DNA from: Youngiibacter multivorans
GTDB lineage: Bacteria; Bacillota; Clostridia; Clostridiales; Clostridiaceae
Length of the DNA: 64,000 nucleotides
Reading direction: 5' to 3'
Assembly (NCBI RefSeq): GCF_017873395.1
Contig: NZ_JAGGKC010000017.1
Coordinates: forward strand, 1-64,000
In this document: piece after piece, positions 23,484 to 32,434 of the stretch
How the letters are laid out: each line of letters begins with the position of its first letter
Position numbering within the stretch: the first letter of the stretch is position 1
The notes under the pieces: generated by a model
Database searches by the model: none
Told to the model about the DNA's origin: nothing
What the model saw: the letters and a program-made list of their open reading frames with translations, nothing else
Program-made: the position numbers and the translations under genes

Positions 23484-24125
23484 ATGAAAGCACTGGCTAC
23501 AAGATTCACGATGTTTGTTTTAGGACTTTTTATTCTCTCCTATGGTGTTGCCCTGGCAATAAGGTCTAAGCTTGGCGTATCCCCGATAAGCTCACTTCCT
23601 GTTGCAATAAGCAAGGTAACTGGAATGACTGTGGGACGAATAACCATATTCTTCTATCTTGTACTTGTTGTTGCGCAGATAATCATTCTAAGAAAGGACT
23701 TCAAGGTCAAGAATCTGCTTCAGATAGCCTTTTCATCAGTATTTGGCTTCTTTACCGATTCAGCATTATCTGTTACAGCAGCCCTGGCACCTCAGTCATA
23801 TATTATAAAGCTTATATTCCTTCTGACGAGTGTTTTTCTTATGGGCTTGGCAGTATTCATGCTGCTGGTTGCAGATATCGTGAATAATTCTCCTGAAGCC
23901 CTCTGCAAAGCGATTGCCGAGAAATACTCAATAGATTTTGCTAAAGTGAAAATCTGGTTCGACCTTTCCTGTGTTGCTATCTCTGCAACTGTTTCACTGA
24001 TTTTCTTCGGGAATATCGGATTGATCAGAGAAGGGACTATAATCGGAGCTCTTTTTATCGGCAAAATCGGAGGCTTCTTCTACAGAAGCTACAAGCACAA
24101 GGTAGTGTCGATGCTCGGAATATAG
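23484..24125 (+). CDS. YczE/YitT-type integral membrane protein
   Basis: 213-residue protein with about five membrane segments. The start RFTMFVLGLFILSYGVALAI, then SKLGVSPISSLP, is typical of the YczE/YyaS family; family function is not established. It is followed after one base by an acetyltransferase gene, and the two probably share a transcript. No clear ribosome site beyond GGATGGAT precedes the ATG. Confidence 0.78.
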   Translation: MKALATRFTMFVLGLFILSYGVALAIRSKLGVSPISSLPVAISKVTGMTVGRITIFFYLVLVVAQIIILRKDFKVKNLLQIAFSSVFGFFTDSALSVTAALAPQSYIIKLIFLLTSVFLMGLAVFMLLVADIVNNSPEALCKAIAEKYSIDFAKVKIWFDLSCVAISATVSLIFFGNIGLIREGTIIGALFIGKIGGFFYRSYKHKVVSMLGI

Positions 24126-24126
24126 T

Positions 24127-24612
24127 ATGAGGATAATGGAATATGGCAGCACAGACAGCAATATGGATGAAAGACTCTTCCGGTACTGGCTCGAGGAACG
24201 AATGGAGCTCTGGCCTGGTGAAGGAAGACATGATGAGCATACTGAAGAGATGCGTCAGATACTGACCGGTAAACCAGTCGATGGCGGAACTGAGTCGGGG
24301 CTTCTTATGTGCATGTCTGATGACAGTCTAGCAGGATTTCTTGAATACTCCATTAAGGATGGTATACCTGGATCACAAGTAATGTCTGCACATATTGAGG
24401 GTATCCATACCCGTGAGCGTTACAGGCGAAATGGTATTGCAAAGGCTTTAGTAAATAGATTGCGTGAAATTGCAGAGAAAAAGGGAATTAAAAGACTAAC
24501 CTCGGATATTCAGCCCGGGAATGAAGCAAGCCTTCTTTTTCATTCAGCCATCGGATTTATAGTTACTGTCTCTGACAATGAAGCTGTATACCTTGAGAAA
24601 ATAATAGGATAA
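24127..24612 (+). CDS. GNAT acetyltransferase resembling aminoglycoside 6'-N-acetyltransferases
   Basis: 161-residue GNAT protein. The N-terminal MELWPGEGRHDEHTEEMRQ, the central AHIEGIHTRERYRRNGIAKALV and the C-terminal HSAIGFIVTVSDNEAVYLEK follow the layout of AAC(6')-Ig/Ih-type enzymes (LWPD...H..EM, FLEGIFV.PEYRRSGIA, ALGF.ET..VVYF.K). The acetyl-CoA loop is RRNGIA. This is similarity from memory, and an aminoglycoside substrate is not proven; many chromosomal relatives act on other amines. The start ATG 24127 lies one base after the previous stop; ATG 24136 is an alternative. Confidence 0.78.
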   Translation: MRIMEYGSTDSNMDERLFRYWLEERMELWPGEGRHDEHTEEMRQILTGKPVDGGTESGLLMCMSDDSLAGFLEYSIKDGIPGSQVMSAHIEGIHTRERYRRNGIAKALVNRLREIAEKKGIKRLTSDIQPGNEASLLFHSAIGFIVTVSDNEAVYLEKIIG

Positions 24613-24617
24613 AACAA

Positions 24618-24656
24618 AGCGAGTAAGGGCTAGCCCTTACTCGCTGCTATTTTTTT
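24618..24656. terminator. Bidirectional terminator between convergent genes
   Basis: Perfect palindrome AGCGAGTAAGGGC/GCCCTTACTCGCT followed on the plus strand by TTTTTTT. Confidence 0.92.
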
Positions 24657-24659
24657 GTG

Positions 24660-26051
24660 CTATGCTATCTCTTCACTTTCAGCATCTATTGCAGACTCCT
24701 TGGAATCACCTATGGAGAGCATAAGGTTCAGTGTTATTCCGACTATGGCTGCTGTAGCTATAGCTGGAAGCTGGGTACCGAACATAGGTATCATTCCGCC
24801 TTCGAAGTTGAAGCTTCCGCCAAGTCCCACTATAAGGATTACTGCGATTACAGCAAGGTTCTTCGAACTGAACATGTCTACCTTCTTGTCCATCATAATG
24901 GTGATTCCCTGAGCAGCTATTACTCCGAAGAGGTAAATCGAAAGTCCTCCGATTACAGCTGTTGGTATGGAATATACCATATTTATGAGCGGTGTGAACA
25001 TTGAGATTATCATTGTAAGTATGGCTGCAGCAATAAGCACAGGTACCGAGAAGTTCTTGGATATTGCCATAGCGCTTATATTTTCACCATAATTGGTTCC
25101 TGCCGGGCCGCCGATGAGTCCTGATACTATATCACCGATACCGTCACCTATAAGGTTAAGACCAAGCTTGTTCTCAAGGTCATACTTCTTTGTTGAGCCT
25201 TTCTTTCGGGCAAGGTCATTTACGTATATATCAAGCTGATAAATATGGGCAGTCGATTCAGGTATTGTCGCTATCGCTATTGGCATTATTGCAATTACAG
25301 CCGCAAGTGATGGCTTGGGGAATGTGAATATCGGAAGATTGAGTATGCTTGCTGAGGTTATTGTGTTGAAGTTTACGAAATCTATACCGGTTGATGCTCC
25401 GATTACAAGTGCAGACACATATCCAGTAAGAAGTCCGAACAATATAGGAAGCTGGCTAAGCTTGCCTTTGAGGTATACAGAGTATAGTATTGTTGATATG
25501 AGGGTTATGAGTGCAATGACCCAGGCAAAGCTGGTTGCAAGGCTCTGGCTGCCCTCTGCGACAGTCGATGGGATTGCTGATGCATTTCCCATTGCGTTTG
25601 CTGAAAGGGATAGTCCTATGATGATTGCTATGCTTCCGGTGACAGTTGCTGGAAGGACTTTGTCAATGAAGGCCTTTCCGCTTTTCTTTATGATGTATCC
25701 GGCGATGATTGATACGAAACCGGACATTATTATTCCGAATTGTGCGATTGATATCTTGTCATTGAGTGAATATGATGCGAATGCATCTGCGCTCATTATC
25801 GATGCAATAGCTGCGATGTATGAGAAGCTTGATCCGTAGTAAAGAGGGATTTTTCTCCCAGTAACAAGTATAAATGCCAGTGTTGCAAGTCCGCTTGCGA
25901 ATATGGTAGTTGAAACATGGAAACCGGTAATGAGTGCCACGAGAACAGTTGCCGGGAACATGACAACGATCTGCTGGAGCGCGAACGCTATGAGCTCGAG
26001 GAAGTCCGGTGTCTCGTCAGGTAGATACCCTGATACATGTTTGTTTTTCAT
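24660..26051 (-). CDS. Nucleobase permease, NCS2 family (uracil/xanthine type)
   Basis: 463-residue polytopic transporter of the nucleobase:cation symporter 2 family with about 14 hydrophobic segments. Features are FALQQIVVMFPATVLV and SSFSYIAAI near the N-terminus, and the PESTAHI and GGPAGTNYGENISAMAISK motifs in the second half, which line the substrate site. The last two favour a uracil-type (UraA-like) over a xanthine/urate-type member. ATG 26051 has TAGGAGGC upstream. The long leader carries a terminator and a competing pairing, so expression is probably attenuated. Confidence 0.88.
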   Translation of the reverse strand: MKNKHVSGYLPDETPDFLELIAFALQQIVVMFPATVLVALITGFHVSTTIFASGLATLAFILVTGRKIPLYYGSSFSYIAAIASIMSADAFASYSLNDKISIAQFGIIMSGFVSIIAGYIIKKSGKAFIDKVLPATVTGSIAIIIGLSLSANAMGNASAIPSTVAEGSQSLATSFAWVIALITLISTILYSVYLKGKLSQLPILFGLLTGYVSALVIGASTGIDFVNFNTITSASILNLPIFTFPKPSLAAVIAIMPIAIATIPESTAHIYQLDIYVNDLARKKGSTKKYDLENKLGLNLIGDGIGDIVSGLIGGPAGTNYGENISAMAISKNFSVPVLIAAAILTMIISMFTPLINMVYSIPTAVIGGLSIYLFGVIAAQGITIMMDKKVDMFSSKNLAVIAVILIVGLGGSFNFEGGMIPMFGTQLPAIATAAIVGITLNLMLSIGDSKESAIDAESEEIA

Positions 26052-26094
26052 TTAGCTGCCTCCTATTCTTTGAAACCCGCTTGGCCTGAAATGG

Positions 26095-26166
26095 CAAAAA
26101 AAAACTTGCCCAAGGCAAGATCGTATACTATCAGCATAATTGCTTCACAATATGACAAACCTTGCC
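26095..26166 (-). promoter_or_regulatory. Attenuator-like leader of the NCS2 permease gene
   Basis: On the minus strand a terminator CTTGCC-TTG-GGCAAG followed by eight or more T lies at 26119-26095, 43 bases before the gene. An upstream GGCAAGG (26166-26160) can pair with the CTTGCC arm and would act as antiterminator. No PyrR loop (CCAGAGAGGCT) or purine aptamer core was found, so the signal is unknown. Confidence 0.6.
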
Positions 26167-26204
26167 GGTATCTCAGCACCTGGCTTAAAGATTTCTTTCA
26201 ACAA

Positions 26205-26233
26205 ATTATTGCATATAACAAAGTCACTGTAAA
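26205..26233 (-). promoter_or_regulatory. Candidate promoter of the NCS2 permease gene
   Basis: Minus strand TTTACA (26233-26228), 17-base spacer and AATAAT (26210-26205), upstream of the attenuator-like leader. Confidence 0.5.
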
Positions 26234-26338
26234 TAGGTATAAAACAAATTACGAAATCATCAGATATATACCATTTCATATTCATAGATGAACAAAAATA
26301 AAATTGATAAATTGAGAAATTGCATAAGTGGAGGGAAA

Positions 26339-26869
26339 ATGTACAATAACATTGTAAGGCTGGCTGAGAAGTCGGACATCAACGAAATTGCTGAACTGTT
26401 TGACAGGCTTTGTGACAGACTTGAGAGTGGAACCAATTATCCCGGATGGAAAAAAGGTATCTATCCTGACAGAAGAACAGCTGAGCTATATGTGGGCAAT
26501 GGGGAGCTCCACGTGATTACACTTGAAGGAAAGATTGCCGGCACCATCGTACTTTCTCAAGAGCCTGAAGAAGCGTATGATGAAGTGAAATGGAGATATG
26601 AGTGGAAATATGACAATCTGTTCGTAATCAGGACATTTACCGTAGATCCTGAGTTTTGGGGAATTGGTCTTGGGGAAAGGCTGCTTGACCATGCAGTTAA
26701 TTATGGAAGGAGAATTGGGATTAAAGCCATGCGACTGGATGTATTGCAAACAAATCTGCCTGCTATAAGGCTATACGAGAAATCTGGATTTGAGTATGCA
26801 GGTACAGTGGACTTAAGGCTCAACATACCCGGATTGAAGTGGTTCAGGCTCTATGAGAAGAGCATTTAA
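26339..26869 (+). CDS. GNAT family N-acetyltransferase
   Basis: 176-residue acetyltransferase of unknown substrate. The acetyl-CoA site is in FTVDPEFWGIGLGERLLDHA (WGIGLG), followed by MRLDVLQTNLPAIRLYEKSGF, a complete GNAT C-terminal half. ATG 26339 has GGAGG four bases upstream; the longer frame from 26288 lacks a ribosome site. It is monocistronic. Confidence 0.85.
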   Translation: MYNNIVRLAEKSDINEIAELFDRLCDRLESGTNYPGWKKGIYPDRRTAELYVGNGELHVITLEGKIAGTIVLSQEPEEAYDEVKWRYEWKYDNLFVIRTFTVDPEFWGIGLGERLLDHAVNYGRRIGIKAMRLDVLQTNLPAIRLYEKSGFEYAGTVDLRLNIPGLKWFRLYEKSI

Positions 26870-27066
26870 ACAGGAATGTACCTGTAAATGTTACAAATTT
26901 GTCAATTTATTAGAATTGTGTTCATATATCATTACAATTCAATTAAGAAAGTGATATTATGATAATAAGAGGAAGAAATCTCACCGGCGCAAAAGACAGA
27001 ATATTCTGATTTCAACTTCTTAAGTATAAAGGCAAGTGTGCTGAATTGATTATCCGAGGTGAGTTT

Positions 27067-27525
27067 ATGGAAAAACAGTTAACAAAAGAGAAGTTGGTAG
27101 AAGCAAGGACAGTTGAACCAGGCATAAAGAAAGATGACGATGTCAAAAGAAGAGAGATTGAAAAGGCGTCACTAAATACTGTGATTACTGATTTCAATCA
27201 GTTCTTCAACTTTTTGAACCTTAACGGGTCATGGTACAGATGGGTATCTGGTGACTATCAGATATCAAAGGTTGACAGCATAGGTGAGACTATGTGCAAG
27301 TATCTTTCAATGTTCTGTGAAGAAAATGGGATATCACAAGATAGTTTCATGAGCATAAACCACATGATAACAGTCTCGCATAGAGGGGTTTACTACCTGT
27401 TCAGAACGCTGAACGGCAATTGTGATTATGCAGCTGTATCCATAGCTGAGTTGAGACCAAAGGCAAGGATAATTCCATGGACCACTCTATCAAGCTTTAT
27501 TCAAAGGAAATTTGAAGAAATCTAG
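27067..27525 (+). CDS. Hypothetical protein
   Basis: 152 residues, not recognised. The first 40 are highly charged and helical (KEKLVEART, KKDDDVKRREIEK). The rest reads as a folded domain with several aromatic residues (NQFFNFLNLNGSWYRWVSGDYQ) and no membrane segments or catalytic motif. ATG 27067 follows GAGGTGAG. A strong terminator closes the gene three bases after its stop codon, which supports it being real. Confidence 0.7.
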   Translation: MEKQLTKEKLVEARTVEPGIKKDDDVKRREIEKASLNTVITDFNQFFNFLNLNGSWYRWVSGDYQISKVDSIGETMCKYLSMFCEENGISQDSFMSINHMITVSHRGVYYLFRTLNGNCDYAAVSIAELRPKARIIPWTTLSSFIQRKFEEI

Positions 27526-27527
27526 GA

Positions 27528-27567
27528 ATAGCTGACCCAGGCACGAAATTGTGCCTGGGTCAGCTAT
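27528..27567. terminator. Strong bidirectional terminator
   Basis: Perfect 17-bp arms ATAGCTGACCCAGGCAC and its complement around GAAATT, between the convergent hypothetical and adenine deaminase genes. Confidence 0.93.
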
Positions 27568-27568
27568 T

Positions 27569-29302
27569 TTATGGCTTCTGATTGAATAGTCCTATGAACC
27601 TGCCAAGTGAAGAGCTATAGAGCCCTTTATCGGTTATCTTGATTTCTGGTATTACTGGAAGCGCTAGGAATGACAGAGTCAGGAAAGGATCGAAGTCAAG
27701 ACCGCTAAATACAGACTGCGCCATGGACTTCAGGTCCCCGATGACATCGATGAGGTCAGCAAGCGACCTTCCTGATATGAGTCCTGCAATTTCAAGGGGA
27801 AGCTCAGTCAGAACCTTCCCATCAGAAAAGATAACTACACCGCCGCCGATTTCCTTAAGCCTGTTACAGGCTGAAGCCATATCCTGGTCATTGGTACCTA
27901 TCACAATTATGTTGTGTGAATCATGTGATACCGAAGTAGCTACAGCTCCCTTATCAAGATGGAATCCTCTGACCAATCCCAGGGCTACATTCCCTGTATT
28001 CTTATGTCTTTCCACAATCCCTATCTTTATAATGTCTTCCGGGATATCAGACACGAAGCTCAGTGACTTGTCCATCCTGATTTCATGATGCCTGGTCAGG
28101 AGGCTGTTCTTGACGATTTCCATCAGATTTACCGTACCGGTACCAGGAATATCCATTCTGAAGCTTGATGCTTCGAGTTTCTTGAAGTTCATTGTGTTCC
28201 TTATTGGGGGAGTTACGCTGGATGAAAAATCAAAATTTACACCATCAACTCCATACACTTTGCTTCCCCTCTTGTAGACGCTTCTTATACTGAAATCGCT
28301 CAGGCTGTCGAGTACGACGAAGTCAGCCCTGTAACCTGGTGCAACGGCGCCAGACTCCTTTAGACCATAGCATTCCGAAGGATTTATGGTAGCCATGCGT
28401 ATTGCATCCACAGGTTCAACGCCAAAAGATATCGCCCGTCTGACTAAAGAGTCGATGCTTCCATATTTATAAAGCTCATCTATATGCATGTCATCGGTGC
28501 AAAAGGTGAACCTTCTGAGATTATCCTTGTTCACAAGTCCAATGAGAGAATCAAAATTCTTTGCAGCGGTTCCTTCCCTGATATGGATATACATACCCTT
28601 CGACAGCCTGTCCGTGGCCTCTTCGGGTGTGACGCATTCATGGTCGGTGGATATGCCTGCAGTCCTGAAAATATTTGAGCCAAGTGCGTTCAGTTCAGAT
28701 CCGTGACCATCTATGACCAGGCCTCTGTTTCTAGCTGTCAGCAGCTTCATCATCATATCCTCATCACATCCGGCTACAGAAGGCATATCCATGACTTCAG
28801 CGAGCCCCAGGACCCTTTCGCTGTCATAAAGCGGCAGAAGGTCATTTGATTTCAGCTCCGCACCAGATGTATCCAGTTGAGTTGATGGAACGCAGGATGA
28901 GAGCATGAAGTAGAAATCGACTGGAAGTCCTTCAGACGATTCAAGCATATAGCGTATTCCATCAGCACCTAGAACATTCGCTATTTCATGAGGATCGGCA
29001 ACCATTGCCCCTATGCCATGCATGCAAGCAGCTTCTGAAAGAACCCTGCAGGTTGATAGAGTGGATTCCACGTGTATGTGTGAATCGATGAGTGAAGGTG
29101 CGACATAGGCGCCTTCAAGGTCAATGATCTCATCAGCCTCATATTCACCGTAGCCTACAATATAGCCGTCCTTGATTCCGATGCCTGTATCAATGACTTT
29201 CCCGCTGAACACATCAATGAGTCTGGCATTGCGAAGTGAAAGGTCGCACCAGATTTCTCCCTTTGAGGCTTTGATCAATGAGGTTAGAGTGTTTATATCC
29301 AT
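27569..29302 (-). CDS. ade: Adenine deaminase
   Basis: 577-residue amidohydrolase converting adenine to hypoxanthine and ammonia for purine salvage. The metal-binding motif is DSHIHVEST, with VADPHEIANV, VIDGHGSEL and CTDDMH as further ligands and the family-specific C-terminus (VALGLVRGF, SVSHDSHNIIV). The frame stays open upstream to 29485, but that part overlaps the terminator and the end of the peptidase gene. ATG 29302 with GGGGAGGA upstream is the start. The length fits the bacterial Ade family. Confidence 0.94.
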   Translation of the reverse strand: MDINTLTSLIKASKGEIWCDLSLRNARLIDVFSGKVIDTGIGIKDGYIVGYGEYEADEIIDLEGAYVAPSLIDSHIHVESTLSTCRVLSEAACMHGIGAMVADPHEIANVLGADGIRYMLESSEGLPVDFYFMLSSCVPSTQLDTSGAELKSNDLLPLYDSERVLGLAEVMDMPSVAGCDEDMMMKLLTARNRGLVIDGHGSELNALGSNIFRTAGISTDHECVTPEEATDRLSKGMYIHIREGTAAKNFDSLIGLVNKDNLRRFTFCTDDMHIDELYKYGSIDSLVRRAISFGVEPVDAIRMATINPSECYGLKESGAVAPGYRADFVVLDSLSDFSIRSVYKRGSKVYGVDGVNFDFSSSVTPPIRNTMNFKKLEASSFRMDIPGTGTVNLMEIVKNSLLTRHHEIRMDKSLSFVSDIPEDIIKIGIVERHKNTGNVALGLVRGFHLDKGAVATSVSHDSHNIIVIGTNDQDMASACNRLKEIGGGVVIFSDGKVLTELPLEIAGLISGRSLADLIDVIGDLKSMAQSVFSGLDFDPFLTLSFLALPVIPEIKITDKGLYSSSLGRFIGLFNQKP

Positions 29303-29427
29303 AAAGATCCTCCCCTCAGAATGTATTTGGATTAGCATATACCCTGTATAGTCAAGTGTCAACGCATATTCTGAGTCTATTCTTTTAACCCGAGGTAAAT
29401 TTTGCAAAGTATCTGATAAGTATCCGC

Positions 29428-29455
29428 AAAAAAACAGCGCATGTTCAATGCGCTG
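29428..29455 (-). terminator. Terminator of the S9 peptidase gene
   Basis: On the minus strand CAGCGCAT-TGAAC-ATGCGCTG is followed by seven T, eight bases after the peptidase stop codon. Confidence 0.9.
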
Positions 29456-29463
29456 TGAAGTTT

Positions 29464-31446
29464 CTATAGATACCTGCCGAACCATTCGGTCATTTCTTTC
29501 AGCCGCCTTATCCTGTGAAGTGGCTTGCCGCTTCTTGAAAGCTCGTGGTTTTCTCCCTTGAACATGCAGAACCTTGCAGGGACACTGTTGTCCTTCAGTG
29601 CCGTATACATCTGGAGACCTTCAACCAGCCAGCATCTGTAGTCTTCATCAGAGTGAAGGAATAAGGTAGGTGTCCGCACCTTGTCCGCATATTTAAGTGG
29701 CGAGTGCCACCAAAGCTTTTCGCTGTCAGTCCAGGGTGTTTCACCAATCTGGTCGCTGGCAAAATAGTAGCCGATATCGGTAGTTGAATACATTGAAATC
29801 CAATTCGAGATGCTTCTTTCTGAAACTGCTGCTTTGAACCTGTCAGAATGACCAATGATCCAGTTGGTCATGAAGCCGCCATATGAACCTCCGGTGACAC
29901 CGATTCGGTCGCTGTCAATTTCGGCATAGGTTTCAATCGCCTTATCCAGGAATGATATGATATCTTCATAGTCGATAGTGCCATATTTTCCCCTGATATC
30001 AGAAAATTCGTTTCCCTTGCCGTCACTTCCCCTCGGGTTGCAGTAGACTACAAAGTATCCAAGATTGGAAAGTACCTGCATCTCATGGTGGAATACATTG
30101 CCGAAGACAGTCTTTGGACCGCCGTGTATGCTGAGTATGCAGGGATATTTTTTTCCTTCTTCAAACATCGCAGGTCGTATAACGAAGCCTTCTATATCAG
30201 TTGACCCAGATGATTTCAAAACCAATCGTTCCGGAATGGAAACTGTTCTATCCTTTAAGATACCCGTATTGAAGGAAGTCAGGGGCTCCTGACTGCCAGA
30301 AGAATATATCTCCTGGAGAGAATTCTCCTGCATGCCGATATAAATAATGTTGCCTTCACAGACGGAAAATCCGTCCACAGTACCGGTAATACTTATAACT
30401 TCATCTAGGTTCCCGCCTGCATCAATTCTCCTGAGTTTGCAATCAGTACCCTCAGTCGTGAGAAAATAGAGGAAACCTCTGTCTGTTGTCTTTTCCTGTG
30501 ATGATCCATATCTTGAATCGGTGCCGACTGAATTGTATAGTGAAAGGTCCATTTCAGGAGAAAGATTTCTGAAGTCAGAACCATCGATCCTTGATGTGAA
30601 TATCTGCTTGTTTTCATTGAGGCCATATGTAAGCATGTTGCTGCCTGTAAGAACCAGATGCTCATCATCAAGAAAGCCTGCATATCCATAGTTCATGGCG
30701 ATAAGTGGAGGAGAACTTAGCTTTCCGTCTGAATATATCAGGACATCATTTGCAAGCTCCATCTTATCCTTGAAGGTAGTGGCTATTATGACTGCCTTGT
30801 CCTTTGATTTGTTGATCCGCAGCGATTCAACATCGGTGAACTCACCGGTTATGTAATTTTTGAAGGAACCGTCGGAATTGAACAGGGCAAGCCTGCTTCT
30901 TTTCCTGCTTGTGAATCCTGAGCCGTTGGACCAGTAGGGTATTTCCTCAAGCACCTCGTAATCCTTCTCTTCCTTCCTTCTTTTAAGCTCCTTCGAACGA
31001 TCTTCACCCTCAAGCCCAAGAAGCTCATGGCTATTCGAATCGAATGTGACTGTTGCGATTACGGAACCATCGAAGAGGAACTCGTAGGTACCGAGTTCTT
31101 TCTTGAAGCTAAGGTATTTGTCCGCTTCACCGCCATGGATGTTAATCTTGTACAGCTCTGTGATTTCTTCAAGTGCTTCGGATTTTTCCTTATCTTTTTC
31201 ATCGCGCATCGCTGTGAAGACGATATTTTCATCATCCAGCCATTTGAACTGGGTTTCCTTGTTGGATGAAGTGAGTTTTCTTGTCTTTCCTGATTCTACA
31301 TTAAGGATATATAGGGTTGAGTCATACCGGTTCTCTTCCAGGTTCATCAAATGGACCACAAAGCAGGCGTTCTTTCCATCAGGAGAGTGCCTTATACCTG
31401 AAAGAAATCTGTAGTTCTTGAAGTCTTCTATAGTAAGCCGTTCCAT
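29464..31446 (-). CDS. S9 family serine peptidase (prolyl oligopeptidase/acylaminoacyl peptidase type)
   Basis: 660-residue cytosolic peptidase. The first 400 residues form a beta-propeller-like domain with WD-type repeats (FKWLDDENIVFTA and similar). The C-terminal alpha/beta hydrolase domain (about 410-660) has ILSIHGGPKTVFG, nucleophile GGSYGGFMTNW, the acid in FLHSDEDYRC and the catalytic His in KGENHELSRSG. It likely cleaves short peptides released during amino acid fermentation. ATG 31446 follows GGGGAGG; the frame extends a further nine codons without a better site. No signal peptide. Confidence 0.93.
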   Translation of the reverse strand: MERLTIEDFKNYRFLSGIRHSPDGKNACFVVHLMNLEENRYDSTLYILNVESGKTRKLTSSNKETQFKWLDDENIVFTAMRDEKDKEKSEALEEITELYKINIHGGEADKYLSFKKELGTYEFLFDGSVIATVTFDSNSHELLGLEGEDRSKELKRRKEEKDYEVLEEIPYWSNGSGFTSRKRSRLALFNSDGSFKNYITGEFTDVESLRINKSKDKAVIIATTFKDKMELANDVLIYSDGKLSSPPLIAMNYGYAGFLDDEHLVLTGSNMLTYGLNENKQIFTSRIDGSDFRNLSPEMDLSLYNSVGTDSRYGSSQEKTTDRGFLYFLTTEGTDCKLRRIDAGGNLDEVISITGTVDGFSVCEGNIIYIGMQENSLQEIYSSGSQEPLTSFNTGILKDRTVSIPERLVLKSSGSTDIEGFVIRPAMFEEGKKYPCILSIHGGPKTVFGNVFHHEMQVLSNLGYFVVYCNPRGSDGKGNEFSDIRGKYGTIDYEDIISFLDKAIETYAEIDSDRIGVTGGSYGGFMTNWIIGHSDRFKAAVSERSISNWISMYSTTDIGYYFASDQIGETPWTDSEKLWWHSPLKYADKVRTPTLFLHSDEDYRCWLVEGLQMYTALKDNSVPARFCMFKGENHELSRSGKPLHRIRRLKEMTEWFGRYL

Positions 31447-31510
31447 TAGTACATTCCTCCCCGTGTTGACCATAATATGATATTACAAGATTTTGTTGTC
31501 ACTTGTCTAT

Positions 31511-31543
31511 ACAAAAGAGAAGCCCTGCGATTTGCAGGGCTTC
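31511..31543 (-). terminator. Terminator of the superoxide dismutase gene
   Basis: On the minus strand GAAGCCCTGC-AAATC-GCAGGGCTTC is followed by TCTTTTGT, downstream of the sodA stop. Confidence 0.85.
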
Positions 31544-31571
31544 CTTGAAACTTTAGGCCGTTTCAATATGT

Positions 31572-32180
31572 TTATTTGAGAGCTTCGAATTCCTTAGAAA
31601 CCGCGCTCCAGTTTACTACGTTGAACCATTCCTTGATATAGTCAGGTCTTCTGTTCTGATACTTCAGGTAGTAAGCATGCTCCCATACATCAAGTCCGAG
31701 TATAGGATGTTTTCCTTCGGTTATCGGATTATCCTGATTTGCAGTGGATACTACTTCCAGCTCACCATCATTTATAACCAGCCATGCCCATCCTGAACCG
31801 AATCTTCCGGCAGCTGCCTTTGCGAATACATCCTTGAATGCATCAAGGCTGCCGAATTTCTTCTCAATTGCCTCAAGAAGTGCACCTTCAGGTGCCTGAC
31901 CTTCAGCCTTTGACATCCAGTTCCAGAATCTTGAGTGATTCAGATGACCGCCTCCGTTGTTTCTGACTGCTGTCCTTATGTCTTCAGGTATTGAGTCAAG
32001 TTCCCTGACGAGCTCCTCGATACTCTTTTCCTGAAGCTCAGGATATTTTTCAAGCGCTGCATTCAGATTGTTAATGTACGCCTGATGATGCTTTGTGTGA
32101 TGTATTGTCATTGTGGTTTCATCTATGTAAGGCTCCAAAGCGGAATACTCGTATGGAAGTTTTGGTAATTCATGTTTCAT
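31572..32180 (-). CDS. sodA: Superoxide dismutase (Fe/Mn family)
   Basis: 202-residue cytosolic enzyme converting superoxide to oxygen and hydrogen peroxide. The metal ligands are in HHTKHHQAYI (first His), GGGHLNHSRFW (second His) and LDVWEHAYYLKY (Asp and His). The GGGHLNHS and SGWAWLV patterns are more often seen in manganese or cambialistic members, but the metal is not settled by eye. ATG 32180 has GGAGG upstream. Its promoter overlaps a Fur-box-like site, in line with induction when iron is low. Confidence 0.95.
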   Translation of the reverse strand: MKHELPKLPYEYSALEPYIDETTMTIHHTKHHQAYINNLNAALEKYPELQEKSIEELVRELDSIPEDIRTAVRNNGGGHLNHSRFWNWMSKAEGQAPEGALLEAIEKKFGSLDAFKDVFAKAAAGRFGSGWAWLVINDGELEVVSTANQDNPITEGKHPILGLDVWEHAYYLKYQNRRPDYIKEWFNVVNWSAVSKEFEALK

Positions 32181-32242
32181 GTTAATTTCCTCCGTTATTC
32201 AATCATTTTCCGAAGAGTTACTTCGGCTGTTTCTATGAACTT

Positions 32243-32271
32243 AGTATATTGCAAATGAGAATGATAATCAA
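32243..32271 (-). promoter_or_regulatory. Promoter of sodA
   Basis: Minus strand TTGATT (32271-32266), 17-base spacer and TATACT (32248-32243). Confidence 0.75.
32256..32270. promoter_or_regulatory. Fur-box-like operator over the sodA promoter
   Basis: TGAGAATGATAATCA differs at two positions from the 7-1-7 Fur consensus TGATAATNATTATCA and covers the -35 hexamer and spacer. Confidence 0.6.
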
Positions 32272-32347
32272 TAGCATGCAATTAAATTAATCCTTATTCA
32301 ATTCAATATTAACTTTTTGTTCATAAATTCACCATTATTTCTAAAGG

Positions 32348-32365
32348 AAATTGATAAATCAATTT
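32348..32365. other. Small perfect palindrome upstream of proB
   Basis: AAATTGAT-AA-ATCAATTT lies about 70 bases before the proB start. It could be an operator for a proline or arginine pathway regulator, but no specific match is claimed. Confidence 0.35.
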
Positions 32366-32434
32366 GATTCGCCTTTAAAAAATCACAAAATAAAATATAA
32401 TGGAGAGAAGGATATTCAATGCGGAGGCTATATG

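Noticed and set aside
26095..26230. PyrR attenuation or a purine riboswitch before the NCS2 permease gene
   Set aside because: Neither the PyrR loop CCAGAGAGGCT nor the purine aptamer core was found on the coding strand; only a generic attenuator is supported.
29303..29485. N-terminal extension of adenine deaminase
   Set aside because: The extension crosses the peptidase terminator and gene end. ATG 29302 has a good ribosome site and gives the family N-terminus.
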